A stretch of DNA of 64,000 nt from Carettochelys insculpta. Its lineage: Eukaryota; Chordata; Testudines; Carettochelyidae. Of the stretch, positions 11,401-23,850 are shown in pieces. The translations under genes were made by a program, and so were the position numbers. The first letter of the stretch is position 1. Each line of letters begins with the position of its first letter. The stretch spans positions 102,932,501 to 102,996,500 of the forward strand of contig NC_134142.1 of the NCBI RefSeq assembly GCF_033958435.1, in the 5' to 3' direction. Below the pieces are notes generated by a model that ran no database searches, was not told where the DNA came from, and saw nothing but the letters and a program-made list of their open reading frames with translations.

Positions 11401-11756
11401 TTAAATTCAAAACAGTTCCTGTTTCAAAATGTTTTTCCCGCCACTAAATGGTTAATAATTTTGTGACACAATTATGAGTTTTCAGAGTCCATAAGAACCA
11501 TTTTTAAGAGTTCTGGTCAGTTGGTTTAATGAGTTTGAAAATGGACTATTGTTGTTGAACAAAATTCTTCAAGAATCTCAACAAACTTGTTCGGGTGTCA
11601 GGAAGCTGGATGAGATGACCCAATTGTCCCTATTTATTATGCTCCTCTCCAAAAAATACTTTCCATAAGCAATCAGAATAGAATTGTACCGAATCTTCCT
11701 TAGGACACACTTCAACTGCCAACAAATATGGAAGTTTGAAGGCCATTGAATTTCTT

Positions 11757-11783
11757 TTAAAATAAATAAATAAATAAATAAAT
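11757..11783 (+). repeat. (AAAT)n microsatellite
   Basis: About six AAAT/AATA units; simple repeat. Confidence 0.9.
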
Positions 11784-11922
11784 GCCAGGCACTTGAAATT
11801 AGGGGATGGTATTAAGTGCCCTGTCAATTACAATTATGTCCCCAATCCTGCAAAAGCTCCTGAATGTGTTTTGTTTTTATTCATGAATAATTCCATTAGC
11901 TTCAATGGGAATACTTAAGTAA

Positions 11923-13402
11923 GGCTGCGTCTACACTACTTGCTAAAATTGATTTTATTAAAATTGATTTATTAAATGCTAGGTTTATCAGTTAAATTCT
12001 GACCATCCTCACCTTCCCACACGTTCACCACAAAATCAACTTACTGCTGCCACACACAAGTAGTTTAAATCGACTGTTGCAGCAGCGTATTGTGGGAACC
12101 TATCCCACAGTTCCTGAGCTCTGTGGCATTCTGGCTATTTTCACTGGTAGAGCATAGGGAAAAAATGTACCGCAAGTGGATGTAGATATCTGATGACATC
12201 TTCCAACATTTCATTTCCCTCATTCTCCTGCCACGTTAAACAAGTGTCCCTTTTTCCAGCCAGGGTCTGGCTGGCCTGTATAAGAGACGTGCTTTTGACA
12301 ATTGAGTAGGAGAGGGGTAGTAAAATGCTTAGGAATTGTTAGAAAAAATATTTTTCGTTTCCCAACCAACAGGTTTTCAAAACAGGTTGCAAAAGCACTG
12401 GATCTTTGCAGGCTTGGATCTGGGCTTAGACCTCCTGGCAAAGAAGGTCCTCAGATCAATAATGTTGTCTCAAAGGCCCAAGAGCCAGCCTGGGGCAACA
12501 AGAGCTGGGTCCCTCCTGGACTGGGCGATAGTTGCAGACCTTCTTGGACCTGTGGGGTGAGAACCAAGACCCCAAGGTGAAGTGCCATAATGACCAAACC
12601 TACACCAGACGGCCATCCCCTGCTGCAGCATGGAGGAAGTCCGAATGAAGGAGGTCCAGCAGTGCTACATCCGTGCCCAAGATGCTGGTTGACACTCCAG
12701 GGCAGGACCCACCAATTGCATCTGGATTTAGACCTCCTAGCAAAGAAGAGCCTTAGAACAAGAGTTTGCACCTGACATGTATGTTTAAGTAGACATGGGT
12801 GCTACACTGAAAATGCAATGGATCATTGAATCAGTTATGCCTGCTTTGGCTGCTTGCCAACACTCCGGGGCAGGAACCATCACCTGCCCCTATTACCTGA
12901 AGACCCAGGCCTGGATCTAGGTTTGGAGCTGACAAAGAAGTAAACCTCCCGGTAAAGAAGTCCCTTAGAACAAGAATTTGTTTAAACAGATACAGACACT
13001 ACACTGAAACTCCAATGAATCATTTAGCCACCCTGAGCTGCTTCAAAGACCCCTGACTACAGCCATCCCCGAAGATCACGTCCACCAAAGGAGACTTCCC
13101 CTACTTAGCTAAAAGGCCCCAGACTACAGCTAGCACCCAAAAATCGTGACCACCCTGTGCAACTCACCACCTGCCCCTATTCACAGTGTGCCTAGGCTTG
13201 GATCTAGGTTTGGACCTGGCAAAAATGTAAATTCAAACTGAACGCTACATCTATCAGGTTACTATGATATTATATCATCAATATTGTGTCGATTTTAGTG
13301 CACCATAAATCAAGCTAATGGAATTTAGAGTGAAGACAGGCACTTGGTAAAGTCAGGCTAAACGACTTAAAATCGATATTATCTCATAGTGTAAACATAG
13401 CC
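11923..13402. mobile_element. Long (1.48 kb) Harbinger-like element with repeated internal modules
   Basis: Ends ggctgcgtctacac and gtgtaaacatagcc are inverted, flanked by taa (11920-11922, 13403-13405), the PIF/Harbinger target length and type. The interior starts with attgatttta-type AT-rich sequence and 'gcagcgtattgtgggaacc', and its mirror (aaatcgatattatctc) lies at the other end. Four diverged modules containing 'ggatctaggtttggacctgg' or 'tagacctcctagcaaagaag' lie near 12412, 12720, 12910 and 13195. No transposase or Myb-like frame is intact. The apparent frames at 12302-12775 come from these modules. Confidence 0.72.
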
Positions 13403-13446
13403 TAAGTTTCCAAAGATAGAAGTGTAAGAAGCTGCAATAAGCCTAT

Positions 13447-13798
13447 GGCTATGACTATGTCTACATTTGTCCCACGATAATCAGGATGATGGGAGATTAC
13501 TAATGAAGTGCTGCGATCCATATGCAGCACTTCAGTAGGCTAATTCTCCCCAGCGGCAAATTCTGTCATACTTCTAAGTGCAGGCACACTGTGTAGCCAT
13601 GGGCACTTTGAAGTGCCTGTGCTACTTCGGCGTGCCTTTACTCCCAAAATTTTGAGGACCGTGGGCGCTTCTAAGTTGCTGTGGGGGAGAATTAGCCTAA
13701 TGAAGTGTTCAATATGCATCGCAGCACTTCCTTAGTAATCCCCAATCAGCCCGATTACCATGCGCTCTTTGAAGAAGGGGACAAGTGTAGACATAGCC
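13447..13798. mobile_element. PIF/Harbinger-type MITE
   Basis: Ends ggctatgactatgtctac and gtgtagacatagcc, flanked by tat (13444-13446, 13799-13801). The inside has a large inverted repeat: 'cagcacttcagtaggctaattctccc' (about 13524) against 'gggagaattagcctaatgaagtg' (about 13684), and likewise ttgaagtgcctg / cgggcttc-type words. It lies only 45 bp from the previous element. Confidence 0.7.
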
Positions 13799-13801
13799 TA
13801 T

Positions 13802-15080
13802 GGGTGTGAAACTGGGGCCGTCAAGAAAGAAGCTAACGAACCTGTCAATGTTAATGTGTGTTGTTTTTTTCATCTAATGTCAAATGGTAACATTTCCAGG
13901 TAGTAATATATAAGGGAAGCAAAAGAATAAGATACTTATTCAGATGGACTTCTGTAATAATATTTGAAGATACAGTTAATACAGCCAAAATATTTTGAGA
14001 TGGAAGCTTCTCTTCAAGAAAAAATATGCAAGGAATTTGGGGGGCAGCAGAATTATAACTCCAGGAATGGAAATAATGCTCATTATGAAAATAACACTCA
14101 ATCCCTAAACTGCAATACAAAATCCCAATTTATTAAAATAACCCAGGAAATTTGGATTTATCATCATTTAAGCCATTCTTAATTGTTTTAGCCTTTAGTC
14201 TTCTCTTTGTTATTTGTAAAAGGTTTGGCATGCTTTATAAGCCAAATGCCATGTGAGAAATTGCTTCTATATTCTCCATTAGCCATAAAATAAAGTTTAC
14301 TTCTTAGCAAATAATTTTGAGTCTCAAATAAACAAACCAGGATCCATTACCAACAAAATAATAGCAGAATTATTAATAAAAATCTTATTAAAGTTGTGCT
14401 GCTAATCCTCCACATAAAGTACATTGAAAATTTGTATCTGAATGTTATATTCCACTTTGGTAAAACCAGTAATTCTTTCGAATGCTGACAAGATTTTAAT
14501 TATACAGAATAGCAAATTGTATGTTTGTCAGTGCTTTGAAACAAAATTGAAAGTAAAATCTGCAATTCTAATGGGTGTTTTTGCACTAAATCTTTATACT
14601 AAAAACACTGCAATTCATTTACCACTTAAGCAAAGTCTGTTTTCTTTACCATTTTTTTTAAAGTACAGAGTGACAGATATTGCAACCACATGAAATATAT
14701 CTGGGGGCATATTATATTAAGTTGGTATATCACTGTGGGCTGGAATTTCATGCAACTCTCATGGAGAGGATTATCACAGCTCCTCCAGAAATCCAAAATA
14801 GTAGGGGTGCTGGTGGTGGGGTGATTCGGGTGAACAGTTTAGGCTGTGAACACCTCCAGAAAGTTACTACTCTTAGAGAAGCCAGCACACGCTGGTTCAA
14901 AGTGAGACTTTCAGAGACCAACAGAAAAAGAAAGTGTTTTTAAATATAAAAAAATTAGAATTAATTTGACTCTGAGCCCTTTTCCTGATCCAACAACTAT
15001 ATAGTTACTTCTGGCAAAGGGAGGCCCCCATCACTGAAAAAGGATTGGAAAGATTTTGGCCTGCTGGGGCCCAATAGGGA
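13802..15080. other. Unassigned AT-rich intronic DNA
   Basis: No repeat ends, exon or RNA gene recognised. Confidence 0.5.
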
Positions 15081-15480
15081 TGATGCGTGACTCCTGGTAT
15101 GTTTCATGTGTACTTGAGTCTGTTTACTGTTTTGTCTTATGTTTTCTCTGTAATGCCTTTCCCATAAGAATAAATGTGCCAACTTAGAGCTGTGTGGTAA
15201 TTTATAATTTCTACAGCCTTAAAAACCACTGGTCAAGTGGGAGTGAGACATGGCTCTCCACCCTAGGGCAAACCCAGAAACCATAAGAGGATGTCCTCAA
15301 GTTAACGTGGAAAGGAAATAAGCACGCAGTTGCCCTAAAACTGTGATACACAGCACACAGTGGAAGTAGGGCAGGAGACCTGTGGCCAGGATTATAAGGG
15401 CGTATCCATGTTCTTCCCAGAAAAGCCACTGGAAGTATTACACTCACCCAAGAAATCAGGGTAAACAAGGTATCAGTTTA
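15081..15480 (+). mobile_element. Possible LTR-like or retroelement tail with AATAAA
   Basis: An AATAAA at 15170 is followed by 'agagctgtgtggtaattt', a context seen downstream of polyadenylation sites in retroviral-type LTRs. No other retroviral part is visible. Low-confidence inference. Confidence 0.25.
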
Positions 15481-16195
15481 TAAGATTTATTCTAACAGAA
15501 CTGCCTCAAGCATAGAGTTAAATGCTTCAAACTAATTTTTTCTACTAGGAAAGATGAAGATATGATGCTGTCTCAATTTGAGTCTATGATCAGTAACGCC
15601 ATGATGACTCTTACATTCATATTCAATTTGAACACAAAATTTGCTGTGTCCTGGTGTTTACAGCCAACCAAGCAGAAATTCAAGACAGGGAGTTTTTTGA
15701 AATGTAACTTATCTTTTATATTTTCAAAAGTTATTTACAAATCTGCAAGTTTGCCCACTCTGAAGTACTCATTTTTGTCTGTATGAACTTACCTCCAAAG
15801 TTATGCATGTAAGTCTAATTCTCGAAGCCCAAATTCTCTCTCTCTCCCATCATATCATAACTTAAAAGGGAAGTCACTGGCATGAGCCAGGAATGTGACT
15901 AGCAAATAGAAGTTAAGCATGGCACAGAAGTAGGCCATAGAGAAACATGGGGTCATGCCATTTTTGTTTCTCTTCAACAAGAGAATGAGGAGCAAAGAGA
16001 ATGGGTTAAATTTACTAGACTTTACTTCTGGAAAAATCTGTATTGACTTCTAACTAAGCTCACAGACAAAGTAAGTTATATTAATTAGTCCCTAGTGAAC
16101 AAGGAAGGACCAATGTTCACAATCAGCTCATCCACATTTTTCCCCTTTGGATGTCAGAAGACATGCAAAGTTATGACAAATGGATACTTAACTGT
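15481..16195. other. Unassigned intronic DNA
   Basis: No supported feature; one open frame of about 74 codons without recognisable domain. Confidence 0.5.
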
Positions 16196-16690
16196 TGCTA
16201 CAGAGTCACAGAATACTGGAACTGCAAGGGACCTTGAGAGATCAAGTTCAGTCCCTCTACATTCACAGCAGGACCAAGCAACATCTAAATCATCACTGAC
16301 AAATGTTTGTCTAATCTGATCTTAAATGATGGAGATTTCACGTCCTCCCTAGGCAATTTACTTCAGTGCTTAACCAACTAGATAGGAAGATTTCTGACTG
16401 TCCAAACACAACCTCTTATGCTGCAATTTCAGCCCACTGTTTCATGTCCTATCATCAGATGTAAAGGCAAATATTTTTCACCCTCCTCCACGTAACAACC
16501 TTTTGGGTACTTGAAACGTGCTATCGTGTCCCCTCTTGGTCTTTCCCTTTCCAGACTAAACAAATCCAATTCTTTCAATCTTCCCCCACAGGTCTCATTT
16601 CCTAGACTTTTAATAACTTTTGTTGTTCTTCTCTGGACATTCTCCCATTTCTCCACATCTTTTCTGAAAGACGCTCTACTATGTTTTCAT
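16196..16690 (-). mobile_element. CR1 LINE, 3' part including reverse-transcriptase ORF end
   Basis: Minus strand. The outer end (agagtcacagaatactgg) is the CR1 3' tail; inward follow 'ggacctt..agatcaagt', 'ggagatttcacgtcctccct' and 'gtgtcccctcttggtctttc' blocks. The frame 16656-16429 reads ...NVQRRTTKVIKSLG... and ...LKELDLFSLERERPRGD..., the conserved C-terminal segment of CR1 pol (usually VQRRATKMIKGL...RLRELGLFSLEKRRLRGD). A short open stretch survives, but the copy is 5'-truncated and inactive. Confidence 0.92.
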
Positions 16691-17185
16691 TTACTGCTTA
16701 TAAAACACTGAAAAAAAGTAAGGTGTATGCAGTACCTGGTCTTAGAAAAATCAGAAAAACAAACAGTGAATAGCTGCTATAAATAAAAGGGCTTTTGTAC
16801 CATCACTTTCATATTTTATTAATGTATAACTGCAGCTGCCATTTTAATCATTCCAGTTCATTGCCATAATGTCTCTCAGCAAAAGAAGCAACTACAATAA
16901 CAGCAATTCTCCAGTGAAAACTAAAGGTCTCCATGTGGCCCCACCAGTGCACATCATTCTAAACTTACATGGAAAATTTCAATTAAAATATGGAAAAAAT
17001 TACAGAAATGTATAATACTGGAATATAATGACTACTGATTTTATAGAAGGGAAAACTAGCATAAAATAGTGAAGAACTAACAGTACTTAGTACATTTGTC
17101 AAAAATTATATTTTAGTTCTAGCAAGTGCATTGTATATTTTAGTATTGAATGCACAATGTGTCAAACAGTACAGATGCATGTCTC
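16691..17185. other. Unassigned intronic DNA
   Basis: No recognisable feature. Confidence 0.5.
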
Positions 17186-17188
17186 TAA

Positions 17189-17632
17189 GGTCGCGTCTAC
17201 AGTAGCAAATTCTTTCTAAATATTTTTTGAAAGAAAGGGCTCTTCTGAAATACTCAGCAGACTGTCTACACATAAAAAGCATCCTTTTGAAATTAAATCG
17301 AAAGAATGCAGTGCTCCTTTTGAAAGCGCTCTTCCACTCCCGTTTCAGGAAGGGCACCTTCTTTCGAAAGCTTTTTTCAAAAGAAAACGTGTAGATGCTC
17401 TCCAGGCCCCTTTTTCCCTTGAAAGAGCAGTCCTTGTGGCGCCCGATTTCTCAATCCCTGGTGCATTCTTTTAAAGACCAGGGGCTACGTCGACGCTCTT
17501 TTTTGAAACAGTAGATCACTCTTTTGATCCACTTTTTTGTGTGTGTGGATGCACTCTTTCAAAAGAAGTTCTTTCAGAAGAGATCTTCCAGAAGAATTTC
17601 TTTTGAAAGATCGCTATAGTATAGACATAGCC
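17189..17632. mobile_element. PIF/Harbinger-type MITE, 'tttcaaaagag' subgroup
   Basis: Ends ggtcgcgtctacagtag and ctatagtatagacatagcc, flanked by taa (17186-17188, 17633-17635). The interior is dense in ctttcgaaag/tttcaaaagagc words and has 'ttgatccacttttttgtgtg', shared with 43883-44276. Frames across it are not coding. Confidence 0.75.
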
Positions 17633-17635
17633 TAA

Positions 17636-18378
17636 GTATCTGGTTAAACTTAACAGGATTGGAAAGTACTCCTTGTTTATCCTTCTCATCCCTGCACCAA
17701 TCATTTTACATCTATTTACTAGTGTTAAATTAAAAAAGCCAGAACAGAAGCTTCTTTTTAAACCTGGGGTACCATAAAGTAACTTTCTGAAGTTTATTGG
17801 GTCTTAGATACATACACATATTTGCCATTATTTTTATTTTGAGTTGCATATGTTTACAGTGAAACACACCAAAAGGCAGCATGGTTTCTAGTGGTTATGA
17901 GGATGGGACTGTGTTGGGTGGCATGTGAAAGATTTGCGTTCTATTCCCAGACTCCCAACGTGACTGAAAGTCACGATCTCATCCCTGTCTCAAATGTCCC
18001 ATTCAGTAGCGTAATTCTCTTCCTTTGTAACTTAATCCATAGTCCTCAAATGAAAATCACACCAGTGTGTCACAGATCTAATCAAATGTCCCCTCCTGTG
18101 CACTTCCTTCACTGCTGTTATGGATCCATCCACTGGATCCTGTCCACACTAAACCTTCAGAGGCTGAACAGAGTCCGCCCACTTCCCTCAATGTGGACTC
18201 TTTAGGCATAGTCTCCCAGTGCCAATCCTCTATTTAAAACTCACTCCTAAGAGTGCAGAGTCTGTATAGACCCTGCAGTCAAACTACCTAGCTGTTGGTA
18301 CTAGTACTGACACCCCAAGATTCAGAGCTTAATCACGCTTTCTGCCAAGAAACTTCAGTCATGTGGGTACTCCGGGAT
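17636..18378. other. Unassigned intronic DNA
   Basis: No recognised exon or repeat end. The open frame at 17891-18205 has no identifiable domain. Confidence 0.45.
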
Positions 18379-18850
18379 CAGGGTTGCCAGATTTTTGGGG
18401 AGGGTTTGCGGGACAGGCAGCCCCAGCCATGGGATCCCCTGCCGAGGGGACAGGGGACACCAGCAGCCACATGGCTGTGAAGCTGCAGTGGCTCAGAGGC
18501 TGCCTTCAGCTGGTAGGTGAGGGCCCCTGAGCCCCAGTTGACTTGCAGCCTCTGAGCTGCCAGGGTCTCCCTGCCCAGAGATCCCATGGCTGGGCTCTGC
18601 ACCCCCACAGACTCCCAGCTGAGGGGAGGCCAGGGTATCCCCAACCCCTACCTAGGGTTCCCACAGTTGGGAGTCAGCTGGGACACAGAGCCCCATCGGC
18701 AGCCCCAGACATGGGAACCCCAGCTGGGGCCTGGAAATTTCCATGACCAGTACCACACCCTGGGGGACATTCTTGCATTAATGCAGGATGCGGGACTTGT
18801 CATGGCAATTAAGGACTGTCCCACAGATTGTGGGACACATGGAAACACTA
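18379..18850. repeat. GC-rich interspersed repeat with internal duplications
   Basis: Starts agggttgccagatttttggg. Contains two related 'ggcagccccag(c/a)catggga' blocks (18415 and 18699) and several cagctg(g/a)gg words, and ends in 'ggacttgtcatggcaatt...tgtcccacagattgtgggac'. Compare 4689-5230. Frames on both strands are compositional. Confidence 0.45.
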
Positions 18851-20759
18851 TCTGGGGTCACCTGCTAACTTTTTGATAACAAGTATAACATGCAACACAA
18901 AGAAACTTTACACAGGATTCTAAAACATGAGTGTTTTTTACACAATAGTACAAGACCCTACAGATTATTCAGAAAAAACAAGTGTTCTTTGTGCAACTCA
19001 CGACTCATTCTTCCTTAGGCAGTGCTGGGGGACCACCTGAGCAAATGATCAAAATCCCCAAAGAAATCAGTTCTTGGCCTTTCAGTCCTTCTGTCAAGTG
19101 ACTACCAGATTAGTTTCCTCAGGCAATCCCAGGCTCCTACCAAGTGACTTTGTTGTCAGGCTATTCCTCCTCAGACAACCCACTTTCCCTGTGGGGAGAG
19201 CCAAACTATCCATGATGCCTGTATTTGAAGAGAAAACCAAATGGATTTAACAACCCTGTACGGTCAGCCCTGTTTCTCTACTCTTTGAAATGGCATCCAA
19301 CAGGGAGCTAGACGAACAGCAGAAAACACAAAGCTGCACATTCAAAAGAAGGTTTGCTGCTTGGTAACGATACATAATCTCATACAGAATTCACAAGATT
19401 CCCCAAATAGCACAATAGGCAAAGTATTAGCATGTCTGCTTGTCTAGCAAAAGTATGTAGCAGGGAAATACTGCAAAAAAAAGTGCCATCTGCACATAAA
19501 GACTACTGAAGCAATGATGTCCAGGATCACTCGTGCCATAAATCAATATGGATGTACCAGAAAAAGTGGGATACAATTCTTAATAACCATCTTTCCTGCT
19601 AGATGCATGACGCTGGATTAGATGATTCAGGTGGTTCTGTACAATTGTAATTAAGTTGTTTCTGGCCTGTGGGAAGCTATTGTAAACACTGATGAACAAG
19701 GTACTATGTGTACTTTCCAAAACTGAGTTGTTTATATAGTTAAAACAGTTTCCTTCTACTCAGGATTGAAATCCATATGCCAGCATATGTTTGGCCAGAT
19801 TTCCCAGATAATTATACGTGGCTGTGTATTTCCAGATTTCTTGATGAACTAGCTGAAGGCACATCTAATGACAGGATGTAATCAACAGATCATGTGCCAA
19901 TGGTCGCTATTTGCACAACAAGTCAACTCTCAGTGCCTAGCCTGTTAAACTATTCTCATCTTTCTCCTTGCTTTTCCTTTTAATCTTCCCTAGTCCCACT
20001 ATGGAATACTCACGATAGGCTCAAAGAAATGGCAGCAACTCAACAGCAAAACACTGCATTTGGCATCCAGATGATCAGACAGGAAAAAGGTTTTCCAATC
20101 AACACTCAGCACAGCTGAAGCACTTCAGCATGGACACTACCTGCATGAACAGAGAGATTTGCCAATTGGTGTAGTTAATCCACCTCCCTGAGGTGGGAAC
20201 TAGATCAAAAGAAGAATACTACATAGATGAGGAGTTAGGTCAGATTTATCACACCCCTGACTGACATAATTAAACCAACCTAATCTTGTATTGTAGGCCA
20301 GGCCTCAAACAAACAGGAACTTTGTAATCATCCTAATATTTATATAGTGTCTTTCCTGTAAACTTATCCCAAAGAATTATGCTAACTGAATGCATATAAC
20401 TGAGCATATAGCCTGTATCCAATCACTTTACATAAAAGAGTGATGTGCTTCAGTTTGTGGGATAAAATACCACAATTTGTTCATAGCAGCATAAGACAGG
20501 AAGTGAAGAACATTATACCCACTGAAATTATCTTCCCATACACAGAAACAAACTCTATTGTGACATTGAGGATGATGTACAACTATACACCTCTGCAGGT
20601 CCCAGTTGAAGGGAATAGGGGTTTTTCAAAAGCTTCATTGCTTCTTTTTCTTGACGTCTTAGAGGATGGTACTGGCTAGCTACTTTTCCACCTCAAAACT
20701 CCTTTCATGTTCCCTGTTTAACATGGGATATGAAATTCCATAGCCCAAATTGCCTGACC
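18851..20759. other. Unassigned intronic DNA
   Basis: No exon, RNA gene or transposon terminus recognised. Confidence 0.45.
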
Positions 20760-21330
20760 ATGCAACCAACAATATATAAACAACATGCAGCTCTACAGCT
20801 ATTTTCTCTCTTGTTCAGTACCTGGCCAGAACTGGAAACTAGATGACAAGAAGTTCAATCCAGAAAAGATGGACACAAGGCTGAACAGCACAGGTTGGCA
20901 ATTTGACAATTCAGGAGGATTACTGCTGCTTCCTCAACTGATGAATGCATGTACCCATTTCAAAGAGAGTTTCACAGGGGGACACCACCCGCCCCCCAAA
21001 CAGCTCTAGACTGTCTGTATTTACATCTAACTGCGGCCATTTCTTGATGTAATCATCACAAAACCCATCATTATCTTGGTCACCACCACACTGGATTACT
21101 GCAATGTGACCACCTACTTGCTTAATGGAGTGCTGTTGTAAGCAAATTATTGTGGAATTTCCCATCCCCTTCTACGTACAAGTCAATGTGTTGTTTCTAA
21201 TTTATAAAGCCTTACATAGATTTGAAATCTATTTTAGGTGTACTTACTTGAGAGTGGAGGCAGGAAATCATTCACAGAGTGTCCTCAGCTCCTTGACATC
21301 ATCTTGGTCAAACATAAATCTTTTAGGACT
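20760..21330 (+). mobile_element. L2/CR1-like LINE remnant (reverse transcriptase C-terminal part)
   Basis: Short translated islands in order on the plus strand: TLDYCN (from actggattactgcaat, 21090) and, about 100 bp on, VNVLFLIYKALH (from 21184). These correspond to the LDYCNALL and KVLLLTYKALH motifs of L2/CR1 clade polymerases. Frameshifts and stops separate them. The right end is not defined. Confidence 0.58.
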
Positions 21331-22258
21331 ACTAATTACTTATAAATACCTGGAATACTACAAGGAGGAGAGGTATTTATACTTAATGATTTAATACTAC
21401 TGACTTGATGAGTATTACATTTAATTCATGTCATGTATAGAAATCCCACAGCTATAGAGATGTATGGTTAAGCAAAAGGGAATTGCAGAACGCAACTATC
21501 CTGGTTGGAATTTGTCCAGCTCTTCCAAAAAGAACCATGAGCCACTAATAACCAGAGAGATAGAACACCATAAAGCAATTATCCCACCATGAAGGGTCCA
21601 CATAAAAAATAAAGTATTCACTGAGGTAAAATTCAGTAGAATCCATGATGAAGAAGTGATATGATTCTTATAATACAGAGGAAAATGGTTTGTGAGAGCC
21701 AGAAGAAATATTAATAGATTGTTTCCAAATTCACAGGTTACACAATTTCAGGACTATTAACACAGGCAAGTAAGTAAACAGACGAGTAGAAAGTAAAGAA
21801 ATAAGAAAGGATGAAGGAAAGAGAGAAAAATTTCTTTTTCTGAAGGATGATCGACAAAATGCAATGCAGTTTGAAGAAAAAGCCATGCATTAGTTACTGC
21901 TTATTTTATACGCAGGTAATCCAAACGTGTTCACAGTAAAATGGGAATTGCAAAGCTAGTTATAAATTAAGACCCTTTGGGATGAATTTACATCATGATG
22001 CACAAGGAATTAATTTGAATACTTCCAGTATTTTAATTAATTGCATGCATAACTCATCATACACTGTCTACTGTATATTTTATATTTTTCTTGATAATTA
22101 TCATTTAGCAATGAGAATGAATTGTTCTTACCAAGGAATACACAGAAAACAGCCTGCGTCTCAGTGATTCATGCAACATGACATTCTGAATAAGCAGAAC
22201 AACTTTTCCCTCTAGTCCCACTCTCGAAAAATAAGCATTTTCAGTAATAGTTATGTTG
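21331..22258. other. Unassigned AT-rich intronic DNA
   Basis: No supported features. Confidence 0.5.
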
Positions 22259-22345
22259 TGAGATTTTCAAAAGAAGCCAATATTGGGCTAGCAGTGAGAA
22301 GAAAAATTAGAAAAAAACTCAGAGTGCTTTTGAAAATCCCACCCA
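22259..22345. repeat. Short inverted repeat, gattttcaaaag arms
   Basis: gagattttcaaaagaagcc at the left and gagtgcttttgaaaatccca at the right are complementary apart from a few bases, with a spacer of about 45 bp. Could be the remnant of a small MITE. Confidence 0.4.
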
Positions 22346-22666
22346 TAATTTCAAATACATTTAATCCCACATAACACTATTTCTTATAGGTATACATTAG
22401 CCTAACAAAACCTTCTATTTTACCTGCAATCCTAATTTATATAATAAGATCGGGAAATCTTTAGAGTCAGCAGGATTACTTTTATGTTGTACAGTCCCAA
22501 ACTCATGGTTACTATTAGATAAATAAACAACTAATGACTGCCTCAGGGTCACAACTTTCACAGGAAAAATAATATTGCTTGCATTTTAATTATAAGTTTC
22601 TTTAAGGCTGAAGTTGCTGTATCTTTAAGACTATGGGTAAAATGACAATACCATTTAAGTCAATGG

Positions 22667-22943
22667 GGCCATGTCTACACTTGGCCAAAATTTCGAAAGG
22701 GCCATGCTAATGGCCAGATCAGAGAATACTAATGAGGCACTGAAGTGAATATTCAGCACCTCATTCGCATGCTGCCAGCCGCAGCACTTCAAAATTGCCG
22801 CGTTTCGATCACATGCCGCTCATCTACACGGGGTCCTTTTCAAAAGGACCCTGTAAACGTCTAAATCCCCTTTCTGATAGGAATAAGGGGATTTCATCGT
22901 TTGCGGGGCCCTTTCGAAATATTGGCCAACCGTAGACAAGGCC
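22667..22943. mobile_element. PIF/Harbinger-type MITE, 'aatgaggcactgaa' subgroup
   Basis: Ends ggccatgtctacac and cgtagacaaggcc, flanked by tgg (22664-22666, 22944-22946). The interior has 'taatgaggcactgaagtgaa', 'cctcattcgcatgctgcc' and a 'gtcctttt(c)aaaaggacc' palindrome. Related to 60300-60583 and 10738-10975. Confidence 0.72.
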
Positions 22944-22946
22944 TGG

Positions 22947-23640
22947 AAGTTTTGCCACTGACTTCCATCAGACTAGGATTTCACTGTATGTGATTGTTAC
23001 ACTGGCTACAAAAGTTAAATACTTTTCCAGATACCCCAATTTTTTAGTGAAGTGGCCAGCATGTATATTCCCACCCACAAGAACTGCTCTATTAACCCCC
23101 ACAGTTACAACTGTAAATATATGTCTCAATCATCTATAACGAATGATAATCTAGGGAATGTTGCTGTTAAAAATACAAAGCCTGGAAACTCCAAATTAAA
23201 ATTACACTCAAAGAAAGAAAAATCAAATTTGTTGCCTAACTTTCTGGATTGCTATTCTAGATGTCCCTGAACAAATATGAATGTTTGTGGTAAATTATTT
23301 CTTACGTACCAGGAAATTGCAATCCTGGTTCAAGAAGAAAATTGTGCTAAAGAAATGCTTAGGGTAGACAGGTCATGCTGAAATAGCTTATCTTTGAAGC
23401 CAGGTGTTAATGCTCACAGTAATCTATTTAGTCAATTTCAGACTTAGAAATCAAATAGCAGAAAAGATATTTAACCAATGCCATATCTAACAAAGGAATA
23501 AGACTAGCCATTTTTATTTTATAGAATATGAATAGTTATATGCCAAGTAGCAGAGTTCTTAGTCCTAATTTATAGGAATGTGCGGGGGCGGGGAGGGAAA
23601 AAACACAATGTAGTATTATTACAGTGCAGATATGGAAAAG
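22947..23640. other. Unassigned intronic DNA
   Basis: No recognisable feature; one open frame (23052-23270) without domain. Confidence 0.5.
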
Positions 23641-23644
23641 TTTC

Positions 23645-23850
23645 CCTGATGGATAGCTCAGTGGCTTGAGCATTAGCCTTGTAAACCCAGTGTTGTGAGG
23701 TCAATCCTTGAGGAGGCCATTTTGGGGGCTGAGGCAAATAGGTTTAAAAAAAATTGTCCAGGATGGTGTTTGGTCCTGCTGAGAGGGCAGGGGACTGGAC
23801 TCAATGACCTCTGAAGGTCTCTTCCAGATGAATGAGACAGGGGTAGGGAT
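23645..23850 (+). mobile_element. tRNA-derived SINE of the cryptodiran turtle type
   Basis: The tRNA-like head has an A box (tagctcagtgg, 23653-23663) and a B box (gaggtcaatcc, 23697-23707) with normal spacing for RNA polymerase III. A body with 'ggaggccatttt' follows, then a tail with 'ggggactggactcaatgacc' and 'gaaggtctcttcc', which resembles the CR1 3' end and presumably allows mobilisation by CR1. Mutated, no intact poly-tail. Confidence 0.85.

Noticed and set aside
12302..12775. Several frames of 61-106 codons.
   Set aside because: Inside a Harbinger-like element with repeated modules; no transposase or Myb-like motif.
23645..23720. tRNA-like sequence with A and B boxes.
   Set aside because: Head of a tRNA-derived SINE, without cloverleaf pairing or 3' end of a real tRNA gene.
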